Of a stretch of 64,000 nucleotides of DNA, positions 9,517 through 17,959 are shown piece by piece. The notes beneath the pieces are model-generated. The model did no database searches. It saw only the letters and a list, made by a program, of their open reading frames with translations, and was not told the DNA's origin. Within the stretch, counting starts at the first letter, position 1, and every line of letters begins with the position of its first letter. This DNA is from Bacteroidota bacterium. Its GTDB lineage: Bacteria; Bacteroidota; Bacteroidia; Flavobacteriales; Flavobacteriaceae. The DNA lies in assembly GCA_029557895.1 (NCBI GenBank), contig JAKQHT010000003.1:124001-188000 (forward strand), given 5' to 3'. The position numbers and the translations under genes are program-made.

Positions 9517-10047
9517 ATGAAAACATTTTTTACTTTATTATTGTTTGTGGGCATGGCCACAGTGTCCTATTCTCAAAGTACCTTGTACGGTGTTCGCGCA
9601 GGTCTGAACGTTTCCAATTTAGATTTTGAACCCGATCCTGATTTCAGAAATATGCACCGTAATGGTTTTTTCTTTGGTGGCTTTGCAGATTTTGGAATTT
9701 CCAATTCGCTCTCTGCACTGGTTGAACTGCAATATTCTGCCGAAGGCGCCAAAGCAGATGACATAAAGGCAGATTATATCCAGATGCCAATTATGTTCCG
9801 TTATACCATCGGTGATACTTTTACCATTGGTGCCGGACCTATGGCCAGTTTGAAAACATGGAAGAACAAAGATGCCTTTTCAACATTTGCTTTTTCTGCA
9901 GTTGGAGGCGTTGAGTACATGATTACCGACGAATTGTTTATAGACGCTCGTTTTTCTTACGGGATAACCAATATTTTGGATGAAGACATTAATGGTCTTG
10001 AAGCCAAAAACAATAATATACAGATAGGTGTCGGGATAAAACTTTAA
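9517..10047 (+). CDS. Outer-membrane beta-barrel protein (PorT/OMP_b-brl family)
   Basis: 176 aa with a signal peptide (about residues 1-19, ending SYSQ). The mature part has the pattern of the small eight-stranded barrels annotated as PorT-like or outer-membrane beta-barrel domain in Bacteroidota: the opening strand YGVRAGLNVSNL, alternating aromatic and small residues throughout, and a final amphipathic strand NNIQIGVGIKL ending at the carboxy terminus. No enzymatic motif is visible. It has its own promoter-like element upstream and a terminator downstream, so it is likely monocistronic. The exact role (structural protein, receptor or secretion component) cannot be told. Confidence 0.85.
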   Translation: MKTFFTLLLFVGMATVSYSQSTLYGVRAGLNVSNLDFEPDPDFRNMHRNGFFFGGFADFGISNSLSALVELQYSAEGAKADDIKADYIQMPIMFRYTIGDTFTIGAGPMASLKTWKNKDAFSTFAFSAVGGVEYMITDELFIDARFSYGITNILDEDINGLEAKNNNIQIGVGIKL

Positions 10048-10071
10048 TCCAAACATGCCGTGTAAAAATCA

Positions 10072-10103
10072 AGGCTTCGATCCAAAAGGTCGAAGCTTTT
10101 TTT
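10072..10103 (+). terminator. Rho-independent terminator after the beta-barrel gene
   Basis: Stem GCTTCGA / TCGAAGC (10074-10080 with 10090-10096), nine-base loop, then seven T. It also lies between two convergent genes. Confidence 0.85.
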
Positions 10104-10110
10104 ATTTAGA

Positions 10111-10692
10111 CTATCCATGAATGGTTTCTTTTTTGCCTAAATCTTTCATTATCTGAGCTTCGTAATCGAGTAATTGCTGCCATTTTTTATCCACTTCGGT
10201 CCTGTTGCCGTATTGTCTTGCAAATCCCAAAAACATGGTATAGTGGTTGGCTTCACTGACCATCAATTTTCTGTAAAACTCGGCAAGCTCTTTGTCTTTG
10301 AGTTCTTCTGACAGCAATCGGAAACGCTCGCAGCTTCGGGCCTCGATGAGTGCAGCGTACAGGAGCCGGTGCACCAATTGAGAGGTACGGCTGCCACCTT
10401 TTGGGAAAAATGTGGTCAATTGTACTACATAGTCGTCCTTTCTGTCGCGGCCGAGTGTCCAACCTCTTTCAAGAATTTTATCATGTACCATTTTAAAATG
10501 GCTTATTTCTTCTTTGACCAAAGCAATCATTTCTTGAACGAGTTCGGTGTATTCCGGGAAGCCGACAATCAATGAAATAGCCGTACTTGCTGCTTTTTGT
10601 TCGCAGAAGGCATGGTCGGTCAAAATATCTTCGATATTTTTTTCTACAATGTTTACCCATCTTGGGTCGGTGGGAAGTTTGAGTCCGAGCAT
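10111..10692 (-). CDS. miaE: tRNA-(ms2io6A)-hydroxylase-like diiron protein
   Basis: 193 aa from the ATG at 10692, which is two bases after the stop of the upstream lipoprotein gene; a TTG two codons earlier is less likely. The sequence opens with the MiaE signature KLPTDPRWV followed by ILTDHAFCEQKAAS. Diiron ligands of a ferritin-like four-helix bundle can be placed: E in HAFCEQ, ExxH in KEEISHFKMVH, E in LIEARSCER and ExxH in SEANHYTMF. In enterobacteria MiaE hydroxylates the isopentenyl side chain of A37 in tRNA; in this lineage the same family is present, with the substrate inferred rather than shown. Third gene of a dnaX-led leftward operon. Confidence 0.92.
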   Translation of the reverse strand: MLGLKLPTDPRWVNIVEKNIEDILTDHAFCEQKAASTAISLIVGFPEYTELVQEMIALVKEEISHFKMVHDKILERGWTLGRDRKDDYVVQLTTFFPKGGSRTSQLVHRLLYAALIEARSCERFRLLSEELKDKELAEFYRKLMVSEANHYTMFLGFARQYGNRTEVDKKWQQLLDYEAQIMKDLGKKETIHG

Positions 10693-10694
10693 GG

Positions 10695-11246
10695 TCAAAT
10701 GGTTTGTTCGATGAGGTAGGTGTGGTAATTGCCTTGGGTATCTATGGTCATCCTGTATAGTTTATAAGAATTGGCATTTGGATCTATGAACGAAATGTCC
10801 AGGTTAAGATGTGATTTTGACGAAAGTTCTTGGTTTACCCAAACGTGCTGTAACGTGGCATTGTCCCAAAAGGCGTCGTTTTCATGGTTTTTGAAATGGG
10901 TAGCGGAAATATGCGTAACCAAAATGTCTTTTTTGTTGGTTGAAACAGATACTTCGGATTCAAAAACACGGTGGAAGGCCAGTTCTTTTTCGGTTGAACG
11001 TATCGTGACGGTTGCCAATGGATGCGAAAAGTTTTTGATATGCACCTTGAACGTGCCCGAAACAATAGAATCTGTGATGACTTCAGAATATTCCTTCGGA
11101 AATAACGTAATCTTCTGTTGTGCCGAATGGTTTTGATTGAATTTTTCGATAGATTCCCTTAAGGACACGCTTTTGCTCTTTCGCCCTTCACATGAGGCGC
11201 AAACAATAGCAAGGAACAGTAGTAGTATCAGTGAGTGTTTCATCAT
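10695..11246 (-). CDS. Predicted lipoprotein of unknown function
   Basis: 183 aa. A short hydrophobic leader ends in the cysteine pair CASC near residues 16-19, so a lipoprotein is likely although the box is not textbook. The mature protein shows no domain I can name with confidence; strands such as TFKVHIKNFSHPLATVTI suggest a beta-rich fold. Its ATG shares one base with the stop of dnaX (TAATG), and its stop is two bases before miaE, so it is translated from a tight three-gene message. Function cannot be inferred from these neighbours. Confidence 0.75.
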   Translation of the reverse strand: MMKHSLILLLFLAIVCASCEGRKSKSVSLRESIEKFNQNHSAQQKITLFPKEYSEVITDSIVSGTFKVHIKNFSHPLATVTIRSTEKELAFHRVFESEVSVSTNKKDILVTHISATHFKNHENDAFWDNATLQHVWVNQELSSKSHLNLDISFIDPNANSYKLYRMTIDTQGNYHTYLIEQTI

Positions 11247-12973
11247 TAAAGGTCCAATCCAAAGGTTTTTTTCAGTAATTCGATATTGGGGTTTTTTTCT
11301 TTCAGCTTTTGGTATTTTTCCATAGGTGTATATGCGTACTTCTTTTCAATTGACTCATTGACAGAGATGTCCAATGATAAGTCGTAATTTTTTAAGGTTT
11401 TCCGTAAGTATTCCATGAGTGGAAATTGTGCGCGTTCGAGTTCCAGTTTAAGGGTCTCGTTTGGAAATTCCAATTGGATACTGGTGTCGTTGAGTTTTGG
11501 TGTTTGCATTCCAAGGATCGACACCATGATACGTTCACCTTTTTCGTCCAAAGATTTAATGTAATCGCTCCAAGCTTGTTCCAATGCTTCTTGGCTTACG
11601 GGTTCTTTGGGAAGGTCATTGGGGTCAATGATCACTTCCATCTGTTTGATTTGGTGTTCTTTTTTGGCCTGTACACTTTTTAGCGAAAGCCCTGAAGTGG
11701 GTTTGGAATTAACCTTTAAATTGATGATATGTATGGATTCTGGTGCTTTGGCGATATGGGTGCTGGGGGTTGAAGTGTGCTTCTCTACAGCTTCTGTCAC
11801 TGTGGGTTTCGTTGGCGTTTCTTCTTTTTTTGGAACGTTCACGACAATGGGCTTGATCCCTTTGCCCTTAAAATAGGATGCAGGGATTATGTAATGCCTG
11901 CTATTTTTTTTTTCTCCATCAAAGGTGATAGAGGCAAGTTGCATGAGCGTCAGTTCTACGAGAAGGCGTTGGTTTTTACTGTTTTTGTATTTGAGGTCGC
12001 AATCGTTGGCAATCTCGATGGCTTTCAGCAGAAAATCATTGCCCGTCTTCCTGGCTTGCTCTATGTATTTGACTTTGGTTTCGTCGCCGACTTCGAGCAA
12101 ATCTACTGTTTTCTCGTTTTTGCAAACCATCAAGTCCCTGAAATGTGATGCCAGCCCGGCGATATAATGTTGGCCGTCAAATCCTTTGGATAGTGTCTCG
12201 TTGAACTGCACCAAGAGTTCGGGAATTTTATTCTCTAAAATCAGATCGGTGCTTGTAAAAAAGGTTTCATAATCCAGTACGTTAAGGTTTTCGGTCACTG
12301 CTTGACGGGTCAGGTTCTTACCGGAAAAGCTCACAACCCTATCAAAGATAGAAAGGGCATCACGCATGGCGCCATCGGCCTTTTGGGCTATTATATGCAG
12401 GGCATCATCTTCGGCATTGACGCCTTGCTCTTGGGCTATAAACTTTAAGTATTCCTTTGCGTCTTTTACCGATATTCTTTTGAAATCAAATATTTGGCAT
12501 CGCGATAGAATCGTTGGGATAATTTTGTGCTTTTCAGTGGTGGCCAAAATAAAAATACAATGTTTTGGCGGTTCTTCAAGGGTTTTCAAGAAGGCATTGA
12601 ATGCGGCTTGCGATAGCATGTGTACTTCGTCGATGATATAGACTTTGTACTTTCCGATCTGTGGTGGAATGCGAACTTGGTCGGTCAAGTTGCGGATATC
12701 ATCCACAGAATTGTTGGATGCGGCATCCAGTTCAAAAATGTTGAAGGCAAAATCTTCATCATCTTTTTGGGAGCCATCACTGTTTATCATTTTGGCAAGA
12801 ATGCGCGCACAGGTGGTTTTGCCTACACCACGAGGTCCTGTAAAAAGCAATGCTTGTGCCAGGTGGTTATTTTCAATGGCATTGAGCAGCGTGTTTGTAA
12901 TAACCTGCTGGCCCACAACATCCTTAAAGGTCTGGGGTCTGTACTTACGTGCCGATACTACAAAATGCTCCAT
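11246..12973 (-). CDS. dnaX: DNA polymerase III subunit gamma/tau (clamp loader ATPase)
   Basis: 575 aa. AAA+ clamp-loader core: SARKYRPQTF, Walker A GPRGVGKTT near residues 45-53, Walker B VYIIDEVHML, sensor 1 LATTEKHKI and the arginine finger region LSRCQIFDF. The four-cysteine zinc module that normally follows Walker A is absent: the segment from AKMINSDG to FELDAASNNS contains no cysteine. I recall the same loss in other Bacteroidota DnaX proteins, so this is probably lineage-typical. The C-terminal 200 residues are low in recognisable motifs, as usual for tau domains. First gene of a three-gene operon, with a promoter element directly upstream. Confidence 0.97.
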   Translation of the reverse strand: MEHFVVSARKYRPQTFKDVVGQQVITNTLLNAIENNHLAQALLFTGPRGVGKTTCARILAKMINSDGSQKDDEDFAFNIFELDAASNNSVDDIRNLTDQVRIPPQIGKYKVYIIDEVHMLSQAAFNAFLKTLEEPPKHCIFILATTEKHKIIPTILSRCQIFDFKRISVKDAKEYLKFIAQEQGVNAEDDALHIIAQKADGAMRDALSIFDRVVSFSGKNLTRQAVTENLNVLDYETFFTSTDLILENKIPELLVQFNETLSKGFDGQHYIAGLASHFRDLMVCKNEKTVDLLEVGDETKVKYIEQARKTGNDFLLKAIEIANDCDLKYKNSKNQRLLVELTLMQLASITFDGEKKNSRHYIIPASYFKGKGIKPIVVNVPKKEETPTKPTVTEAVEKHTSTPSTHIAKAPESIHIINLKVNSKPTSGLSLKSVQAKKEHQIKQMEVIIDPNDLPKEPVSQEALEQAWSDYIKSLDEKGERIMVSILGMQTPKLNDTSIQLEFPNETLKLELERAQFPLMEYLRKTLKNYDLSLDISVNESIEKKYAYTPMEKYQKLKEKNPNIELLKKTFGLDL

Positions 12974-12989
12974 GAAAAAGGGAAAGTCA

Positions 12990-12997
12990 CAAAGTTA
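12990..12997 (-). promoter_or_regulatory. Bacteroidota -7 promoter element for dnaX
   Basis: On the minus strand the bases read TAACTTTG (TAnnTTTG), 17 nt before the dnaX ATG, so the leader would be only about 10 nt. Confidence 0.55.
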
Positions 12998-13062
12998 AAA
13001 ATTCAGTTTGAAATTTGGAATTGCGACGGTTTAATTTAGTATTAGTTATTAACAATTTTGAC

Positions 13063-13070
13063 TAATTTTG
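13063..13070 (+). promoter_or_regulatory. Bacteroidota -7 promoter element for rnpB
   Basis: TAATTTTG fits TAnnTTTG and lies 5-10 nt before the base at which the P1 helix of RNase P RNA begins, which is where transcription should start. Confidence 0.65.
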
Positions 13071-13072
13071 CA

Positions 13073-13387
13073 CCAAGCAAATCGTCTTATCGCTGTCCCG
13101 TTATTGCGGGAGGGAGGAAAGTCCGAACACCGTAGTGCAGCATAATGGTTAATGGCCATCGGCCGTGAGGTCAGGACAAGTGCAACAGAAAGGATGTACA
13201 GGTAAGGCTGTAGTGAAATCAGGTAAACTCTATGCGGTGCAATGCCATGTAAACCAGCGTTTGAGGGCGGCACGTCCGATTGTTGGAGGGTAGGCAGCTA
13301 AAGTGCGCCGGTAACGGTGCATTCAGATAAATGATAAGACTTTCACATTGTGTGAATTGACAGAATTCGGCTTATAGATTTGCTTGA
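13073..13387 (+). ncRNA. rnpB: RNase P RNA (class A)
   Basis: Conserved blocks of bacterial RNase P RNA are present in order: GAGGAAAGTCCGAACACC near 13112 (CR-I), ACAGAAAG near 13183, GGTAAACTC near 13223, then near the 3' end AGATAAATGATAAGAC at 13325 and ACAGAATTCGGCTTATAG at 13360 (CR-V). The two ends pair as P1: AAGCAAATC at 13075-13083 with GATTTGCTT at 13377-13385. This RNA is the catalytic part of the enzyme that trims tRNA 5' leaders. It is preceded by a -7 element and followed by a terminator. Confidence 0.97.
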
Positions 13388-13393
13388 ACAAAC

Positions 13394-13428
13394 AGGCTCC
13401 TTGATTTTTCGGGGAGCTTTGTTTTTTA
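13394..13428 (+). terminator. Terminator of rnpB
   Basis: Stem GCTCC / GGAGC (13396-13400 with 13413-13417), 12-nt loop, then a T-rich tail ending in six T. It lies at the convergent end of rsmD and may act on both strands. Confidence 0.75.
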
Positions 13429-13980
13429 GGCATCTTCTTCAGAAACGATCTCAAAAAAACTGAACACATTGCCACCATAGTTTTTTGAATAACTGTAATT
13501 TTCAAGCGATGACAAATCGGTCAGTTTGGAGTGTTCGACAATCAATACGCCTTGGTCTTCCAACAATCCATTTTGAAAGACTAGTTTGGGAATTTTTGCA
13601 AATTGCTCGTCCGTAAATGCATAAGGTGGATCGGCAAATATGACCGTCGCACGCAAGTTTGTTGTTTCCAAAAACTTGAAAACGTCACTTTTTATGGTTT
13701 GAATGGGCATTTTGAAGGTTTCGGCCGTTTGGTTGATGAACTTTACACAGCTAAAATCTTCGTCCACGGCTACGATGCGCTGTGAGCCGCGCGAGGCAAA
13801 TTCGTAGCTGATACTCCCGGTGCCCGAAAACAAATCGAGTACTGAAATCTCATCAAAATAATAGGTATTGTTGAGGATGTTGAAAAGAGCTTCTTTGGCC
13901 ATATCTGTGGTTGGCCTTACTGGGAGCTTCTTGGGCGGGTTGATGCGCCGCCCTTTATATGTTCCTGAAATGATGCGCAT
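13426..13980 (-). CDS. rsmD: 16S rRNA (guanine966-N2)-methyltransferase
   Basis: 184 aa from the ATG at 13980, which shares one base with the stop of the upstream gene (TGATG). RsmD hallmarks: MRIISGTYKGR at the N-terminus, RPTTDMAKEALFNIL near residue 25, the SAM-binding loop VLDLFSGTGSISYEF around residue 48, and the catalytic DPPYAF motif near residue 117 that positions the guanine amino group. The enzyme methylates N2 of G966 in the small ribosomal subunit. It follows a DUF3822 gene, a pairing I associate with Bacteroidota genomes. Confidence 0.95.
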   Translation of the reverse strand: MRIISGTYKGRRINPPKKLPVRPTTDMAKEALFNILNNTYYFDEISVLDLFSGTGSISYEFASRGSQRIVAVDEDFSCVKFINQTAETFKMPIQTIKSDVFKFLETTNLRATVIFADPPYAFTDEQFAKIPKLVFQNGLLEDQGVLIVEHSKLTDLSSLENYSYSKNYGGNVFSFFEIVSEEDA

Positions 13981-14825
13981 CAAAAACTGTTGAGAATGAT
14001 GTAGCTCTGGTGTGCTTGCACCGGTTTTGCGCTGTCAGAAAATCCAAACGTATATGTTGGTTCGTGAAGCTCTACAAAGCGGACATAGGTATAGATCATT
14101 TCAAAAAGTGCAGCATCTTTTGTAATTTGACCAGTAAGTTTGAGCTTGACAGATTCGGGACTCAAACGCAATTGTTCCAGGGCAAACATTAAATAATATA
14201 GCACATCTTCGTTGGTGAAATACTCAAAGCTGTTACAGAGCAGGAGTTGCCGTTCTTTTACGGCAATCAGTTCAAAATAATTTGGTTTGAGGTTGACAAA
14301 AACTGTCGCCCCATCGTCAATAGCTTCTTTGCGAAGCACGGTATCAATCAATATCGTGGCTGCATGTTTGTACTCAAAAGCGCCATAGGTGTCAAAAATA
14401 AAATTGCTGATGTTCATGTAGGGCACATAAACGTTGACACTCTCGTTAGCGGCAATTTCGTCATAAGAAATAAAATCTGACGCCAAAATTTTCGAATTGA
14501 ATTTTAGGTAATTGGCCATTTGCTCTTCATCAAAATAAGCCTTTGGCACCAATGCCGAAAGTTCATTTTGGTAAATGACCGTTACTAAAGCAAAGCTTTG
14601 TGAAAGTTCGGGATAAGACGAAATGGTTTTTTTTAGGCTTTCGAGCAGTTCAATGGGATTGCGTTTTTTTTCAAAAGCCTGATATTTGAGCAGTTCAATA
14701 GTGTTTGTATCCCTGTTAAGGATACAAAAAGAAAGTCCACTCAAACTGATTTGAATGGACAGGTCTTTTGTTTGGTTTCTGTTCAACCTATTGCTCTTTT
14801 GAATAATTTTTTGGCCAGTTGCCAT
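13980..14825 (-). CDS. DUF3822 family protein
   Basis: 281 aa matching the Bacteroidota family DUF3822 in length, in the LSIQISLSGLSFCIL opening and in neighbourhood (directly upstream of rsmD). The alternation of short beta-strands and DGA/NLKPNYFELI segments fits an actin-like fold, but no complete ATP-binding loop is visible. Function is unknown. Its start lies inside the 3' end of the preceding membrane-protein gene (38-nt overlap), implying coupled translation of the three-gene set. Confidence 0.85.
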   Translation of the reverse strand: MATGQKIIQKSNRLNRNQTKDLSIQISLSGLSFCILNRDTNTIELLKYQAFEKKRNPIELLESLKKTISSYPELSQSFALVTVIYQNELSALVPKAYFDEEQMANYLKFNSKILASDFISYDEIAANESVNVYVPYMNISNFIFDTYGAFEYKHAATILIDTVLRKEAIDDGATVFVNLKPNYFELIAVKERQLLLCNSFEYFTNEDVLYYLMFALEQLRLSPESVKLKLTGQITKDAALFEMIYTYVRFVELHEPTYTFGFSDSAKPVQAHQSYIILNSF

Positions 14826-15513
14826 TAGTATTGATTTCTTCCATGGAGCCTACCTTGAGCGTTGGCCCGTTGACACCATCTACGGATACCACTTGTTTTT
14901 CCTTCTCGATTAGATTTGCGTCCTGGTCGTTAAGGATGATGGATTTGTCAACACTGGCTTCAAATACCGGGATGTTGTCAAGTAAACCAGCTTTTAACTG
15001 GAACTTTGCTCCGGGTTCTCCAACAGGGACGTTCATCATGGTCCTGTAGCGTGTGTCAGCACCAAAAAGCGAATCTTTTACTGAAACGAAGCCCAAAGTG
15101 TCGATGACAACGATGTCTTTGGTCATGTCAACCCCAAAACGTTTTGTCATTTCGATATCTTTTATGGTGGAATCCCTGCGCTGTGTGATAGTAAATTTTT
15201 CGGTTTCGATAAATTGTACCAATTCATCAAAATTGTCGGTAAATTTCCCTTTTACCTGTTTGTAGGCCAGTTCAGAATCTCTAATATCTTTTAGGTTCTC
15301 GATGACCAAGGCATAACGCTTTACTTTGATCTGGTTAAATTGGATTTCATCATAAACGGACATGAATGTAAGGTACCCTAAGGCAAAAATGATGATCCAC
15401 AACACAATATTGATGGCGAACCTCATGCTTTTGGGAACAAATTTGTCAATTAACCATACAATGCCTATGGTAAGGAGTATTAATGCGACAATAACAGCGA
15501 TTGTTGATAACAT
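14788..15513 (-). CDS. Conserved membrane protein of unknown function
   Basis: 241 aa. Two membrane helices lie at residues 3-22 and 33-53, followed by a soluble domain of about 185 residues that begins with a charged helical stretch (ENLKDIRDSELAYKQVKGKF) resembling the signature of proteins that follow a type IV pilin-like layout in this phylum. I do not recognise a named family. The last 38 nt overlap the start of the DUF3822 gene. A promoter with both elements sits just upstream, so this gene probably heads the operon with DUF3822 and rsmD. Confidence 0.75.
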   Translation of the reverse strand: MLSTIAVIVALILLTIGIVWLIDKFVPKSMRFAINIVLWIIIFALGYLTFMSVYDEIQFNQIKVKRYALVIENLKDIRDSELAYKQVKGKFTDNFDELVQFIETEKFTITQRRDSTIKDIEMTKRFGVDMTKDIVVIDTLGFVSVKDSLFGADTRYRTMMNVPVGEPGAKFQLKAGLLDNIPVFEASVDKSIILNDQDANLIEKEKQVVSVDGVNGPTLKVGSMEEINTNGNWPKNYSKEQ

Positions 15514-15552
15514 AGTTTGTTGTTTGTTTAAATTTTAGTTTATGGTATTACG

Positions 15553-15581
15553 CAAATCTACAATTTTTTTTCATTCGCAAA
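15553..15581 (-). promoter_or_regulatory. Bacteroidota promoter for the membrane protein-DUF3822-rsmD operon
   Basis: Minus-strand TAGATTTG (15560-15553) fits TAnnTTTG, and TTTG at 15581-15578 gives a -33 element with a 17-nt spacer. The ATG is 40 nt downstream at 15513. Confidence 0.6.
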
Positions 15582-15712
15582 AACCCTATGGGATAAAAAT
15601 GAAATAAAATTAAAATCAGTACTGCACAATATTGTGAGCGGATGTTTTTATATTGCAAAACATTTGCTTTAGAAAACGGTTATAATTGGTATGCCGGTTT
15701 TAGGGCCATATT

Positions 15713-17137
15713 ATGGATGCAAACACATTTTACCGACTGCTCAAGCACAAATTTCCATTTGAAGCGACATCAAAGCAAACCATGGTGCTTCAACAGCTTT
15801 CCATATTTATATTTGATAAGGATCCAAACGGTTTGTACCTGCTAAAAGGGTATGCGGGAACGGGCAAGACCAGTATCGTTGGCGCCTTGGTGTCCAATCT
15901 TTGGGAAGCCAAAAAAAGTGCGGTGTTATTGGCCCCTACGGGTAGAGCGGCAAAGGTTATTTCCAATTATTCCGGAAAAGAAGCCTTTACCGTTCACAAG
16001 AAGATTTATTTTCCTCAAAAAGACAAGGGCGGAGGGGTGAAGTTTGCTATACAGCCCAACAAGCATCGCAACACGATTTTTATTGTTGACGAAGCTTCGA
16101 TGGTGCCAGATATTCCTTCAGATTCTAAATTGTTCGAAAATGGCTCACTTCTTGACGATTTGGTGCAATATGTCTATTCTGGGTTCAATTGTAAGTTGAT
16201 CTTGATGGGCGACAAGGCACAATTGCCTCCGGTTGGGGCAGATTTGAGCCCTGCCCTCGATGCCAAAAGAATTGAGCTCCAGTACGGTAAAAATGTGAGC
16301 GGTATTGAGTTGGACGAAGTCGTAAGGCAAGAAAGTGGTTCCGGGATATTGTGGAACGCCACAAGGCTGCGCGAAGTGATGGAAGGCGGTTTTTTTGATA
16401 GCTTCAAATTTGAGATCAATAACCACAAAGACGTTCTCAGGCTGGTCGATGGCTATGAGATCATGGATGCCATCAATGACAGTTATAGCAACAACGGCCA
16501 AGAAGAGACAGCCATCATTGTAAGGAGCAACAAGCGTGCTAATCTCTACAACCAACAGATAAGGGAACGTATTTTGATGAACGAAAACGAACTTTCGCCC
16601 GGCGATTTTTTGATGGTGGTCAAAAACAATTATTATTGGTTAAAGCCTTCGTCTGAAGCCGGTTTCATAGCCAATGGCGATATTGTTGAGGTGCTCGAAA
16701 TATTCAGTATCAAGGATTTGTATGGGTTTCGGTTCGCGGAAGTAAAGATCCAAATGGTCGATTACCCAAAAATGCAACCTTTTGAAACCGTTTTATTGCT
16801 CGATACACTGACTTCGGAAAGTCCGTCGCTGACCTACGAGGAAGCCAACAGGTTGTATCTGGAGGTGCAGAAAGATTATCAAGAAGAAACGAGCAATTTT
16901 CGTAAATTTCAGAAAATAAAAAACAACCAGTATTTTAACGCCCTCCAAGTGAAGTTTTCATACGCCATTACCTGCCACAAATCCCAAGGCGGGCAATGGG
17001 ACACCGTTTTTGTAGAACAGCCCTATTTGCCAAATGGTATCGATAAAGAATATTTGCGTTGGCTTTACACGGCAGTGACGCGAGCAAAAAATAAACTATA
17101 TTTGATAGGTTTTAAAGACGATTGGTTTGAATTGTAA
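15713..17137 (+). CDS. RecD/Dda-like superfamily 1 helicase
   Basis: 474 aa. Helicase motifs in order: Walker A GYAGTGKTS near residues 46-54, motif Ia LLAPTGRAA, Walker B IFIVDEASM, motif III LILMGDKAQLPPVG, and C-terminal motifs V/VI YAITCHKSQGGQWDTVFV and RWLYTAVTRAK. The protein is about half the size of RecD2 and lacks its N-terminal helix-hairpin-helix region, closer to phage Dda in layout. It is probably a 5'-3' DNA helicase in repair or restart; no RecB or RecC partner is nearby, so it is unlikely to be part of a RecBCD complex. Confidence 0.9.
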   Translation: MDANTFYRLLKHKFPFEATSKQTMVLQQLSIFIFDKDPNGLYLLKGYAGTGKTSIVGALVSNLWEAKKSAVLLAPTGRAAKVISNYSGKEAFTVHKKIYFPQKDKGGGVKFAIQPNKHRNTIFIVDEASMVPDIPSDSKLFENGSLLDDLVQYVYSGFNCKLILMGDKAQLPPVGADLSPALDAKRIELQYGKNVSGIELDEVVRQESGSGILWNATRLREVMEGGFFDSFKFEINNHKDVLRLVDGYEIMDAINDSYSNNGQEETAIIVRSNKRANLYNQQIRERILMNENELSPGDFLMVVKNNYYWLKPSSEAGFIANGDIVEVLEIFSIKDLYGFRFAEVKIQMVDYPKMQPFETVLLLDTLTSESPSLTYEEANRLYLEVQKDYQEETSNFRKFQKIKNNQYFNALQVKFSYAITCHKSQGGQWDTVFVEQPYLPNGIDKEYLRWLYTAVTRAKNKLYLIGFKDDWFEL

Positions 17138-17201
17138 TCAAAAACAAGTTTATACGAAATTTGTTCTGGAAATTATTAGTTGACACTCTAGGGCATTGCC
17201 G

Positions 17202-17268
17202 CTTCGTTTTAGTTTGATAAGTTGACGACCCACACAGCCCGAGAAGCCAAACGAAGAGTCACTTTTTT
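17202..17268 (+). terminator. Possible terminator after the helicase gene
   Basis: Inverted repeat CTTCGTTT (17202-17209) and AAACGAAG (17249-17256), followed by a run of seven T at 17262-17268. The 39-nt loop is long, so this is a weak call. Confidence 0.35.
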
Positions 17269-17350
17269 TGGTAAATTGTAATGGCGATACATCAACATCT
17301 TGATTGGGTTAGAAGAATTTTAAACTGGCTCTAAAATAAAAACATTAAAA

Positions 17351-17908
17351 ATGACAGAAACCATTATCAGTATTTTTTTGGGGGTAGGTTTGGCCGCGTC
17401 CGTAGGCTTTAGGGTGTTCTTGCCTTTGTTTGCTTTGAGCCTAGCTTCTTATTTCAACGTTTGGGAACTCAACGAATCGTGGCAATGGATAGGAGGCATA
17501 CCAGCGCTGATCGTGTTCGGGGTGGCCACTGTCATTGAAATTTTGGCATATTATATCCCCGTAGTCGATAATCTGTTGGATGCAATCGCCATACCATTAG
17601 CAATGGTTGCAGGAACGGCCGTTATGGTCTCAACTGTTGCCGAATTGAGTCCGGTGGTCACTTGGGCCTTGGCCATTATAGCAGGAGGAGGTACCGCTGC
17701 GACCATCAAAAGTGCGTCTGGTGCTACAAGGCTCACCTCCACGGTTTCTACCGCCGGAACCGGCAATGGCTTGGTATCTACCGTCGAGACCGGATCTTCC
17801 ATTGTAATGTCTATCGTATCCATATTTCTGCCCATATTGGCCATAGTTTTGGTGGTTGTGGTTTTTTACACCATTTTCAAGCTTTATAAAAAGATTAAAC
17901 CCTCATGA
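17351..17908 (+). CDS. DUF4126 family membrane protein
   Basis: 185 aa, almost wholly hydrophobic. The opening GVGLAASVGFRVFLPLF and the central glycine/alanine/threonine block (AGGGTAATIKSASGATRL, near residue 112) are typical of DUF4126 proteins. Four to five membrane helices can be drawn, the last at about 153-176 with a basic tail. Function is unknown; the repeated small residues in the middle suggest re-entrant or pore-like packing but no transporter motif can be named. The gene ends 51 nt before kdsB in the same direction. Confidence 0.85.
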   Translation: MTETIISIFLGVGLAASVGFRVFLPLFALSLASYFNVWELNESWQWIGGIPALIVFGVATVIEILAYYIPVVDNLLDAIAIPLAMVAGTAVMVSTVAELSPVVTWALAIIAGGGTAATIKSASGATRLTSTVSTAGTGNGLVSTVETGSSIVMSIVSIFLPILAIVLVVVVFYTIFKLYKKIKPS

Positions 17909-17930
17909 ATGGATTTACTGTAAAAAATCT

Positions 17931-17938
17931 TATTTTTG
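17931..17938 (+). promoter_or_regulatory. Bacteroidota -7 promoter element for kdsB
   Basis: TATTTTTG (TAnnTTTG), 21 nt before the ATG at 17960. It covers the alternative upstream TTG start at 17936 and so argues against it. Confidence 0.55.
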
Positions 17939-17959
17939 AGGGCAATTCCAAACAGCAAC

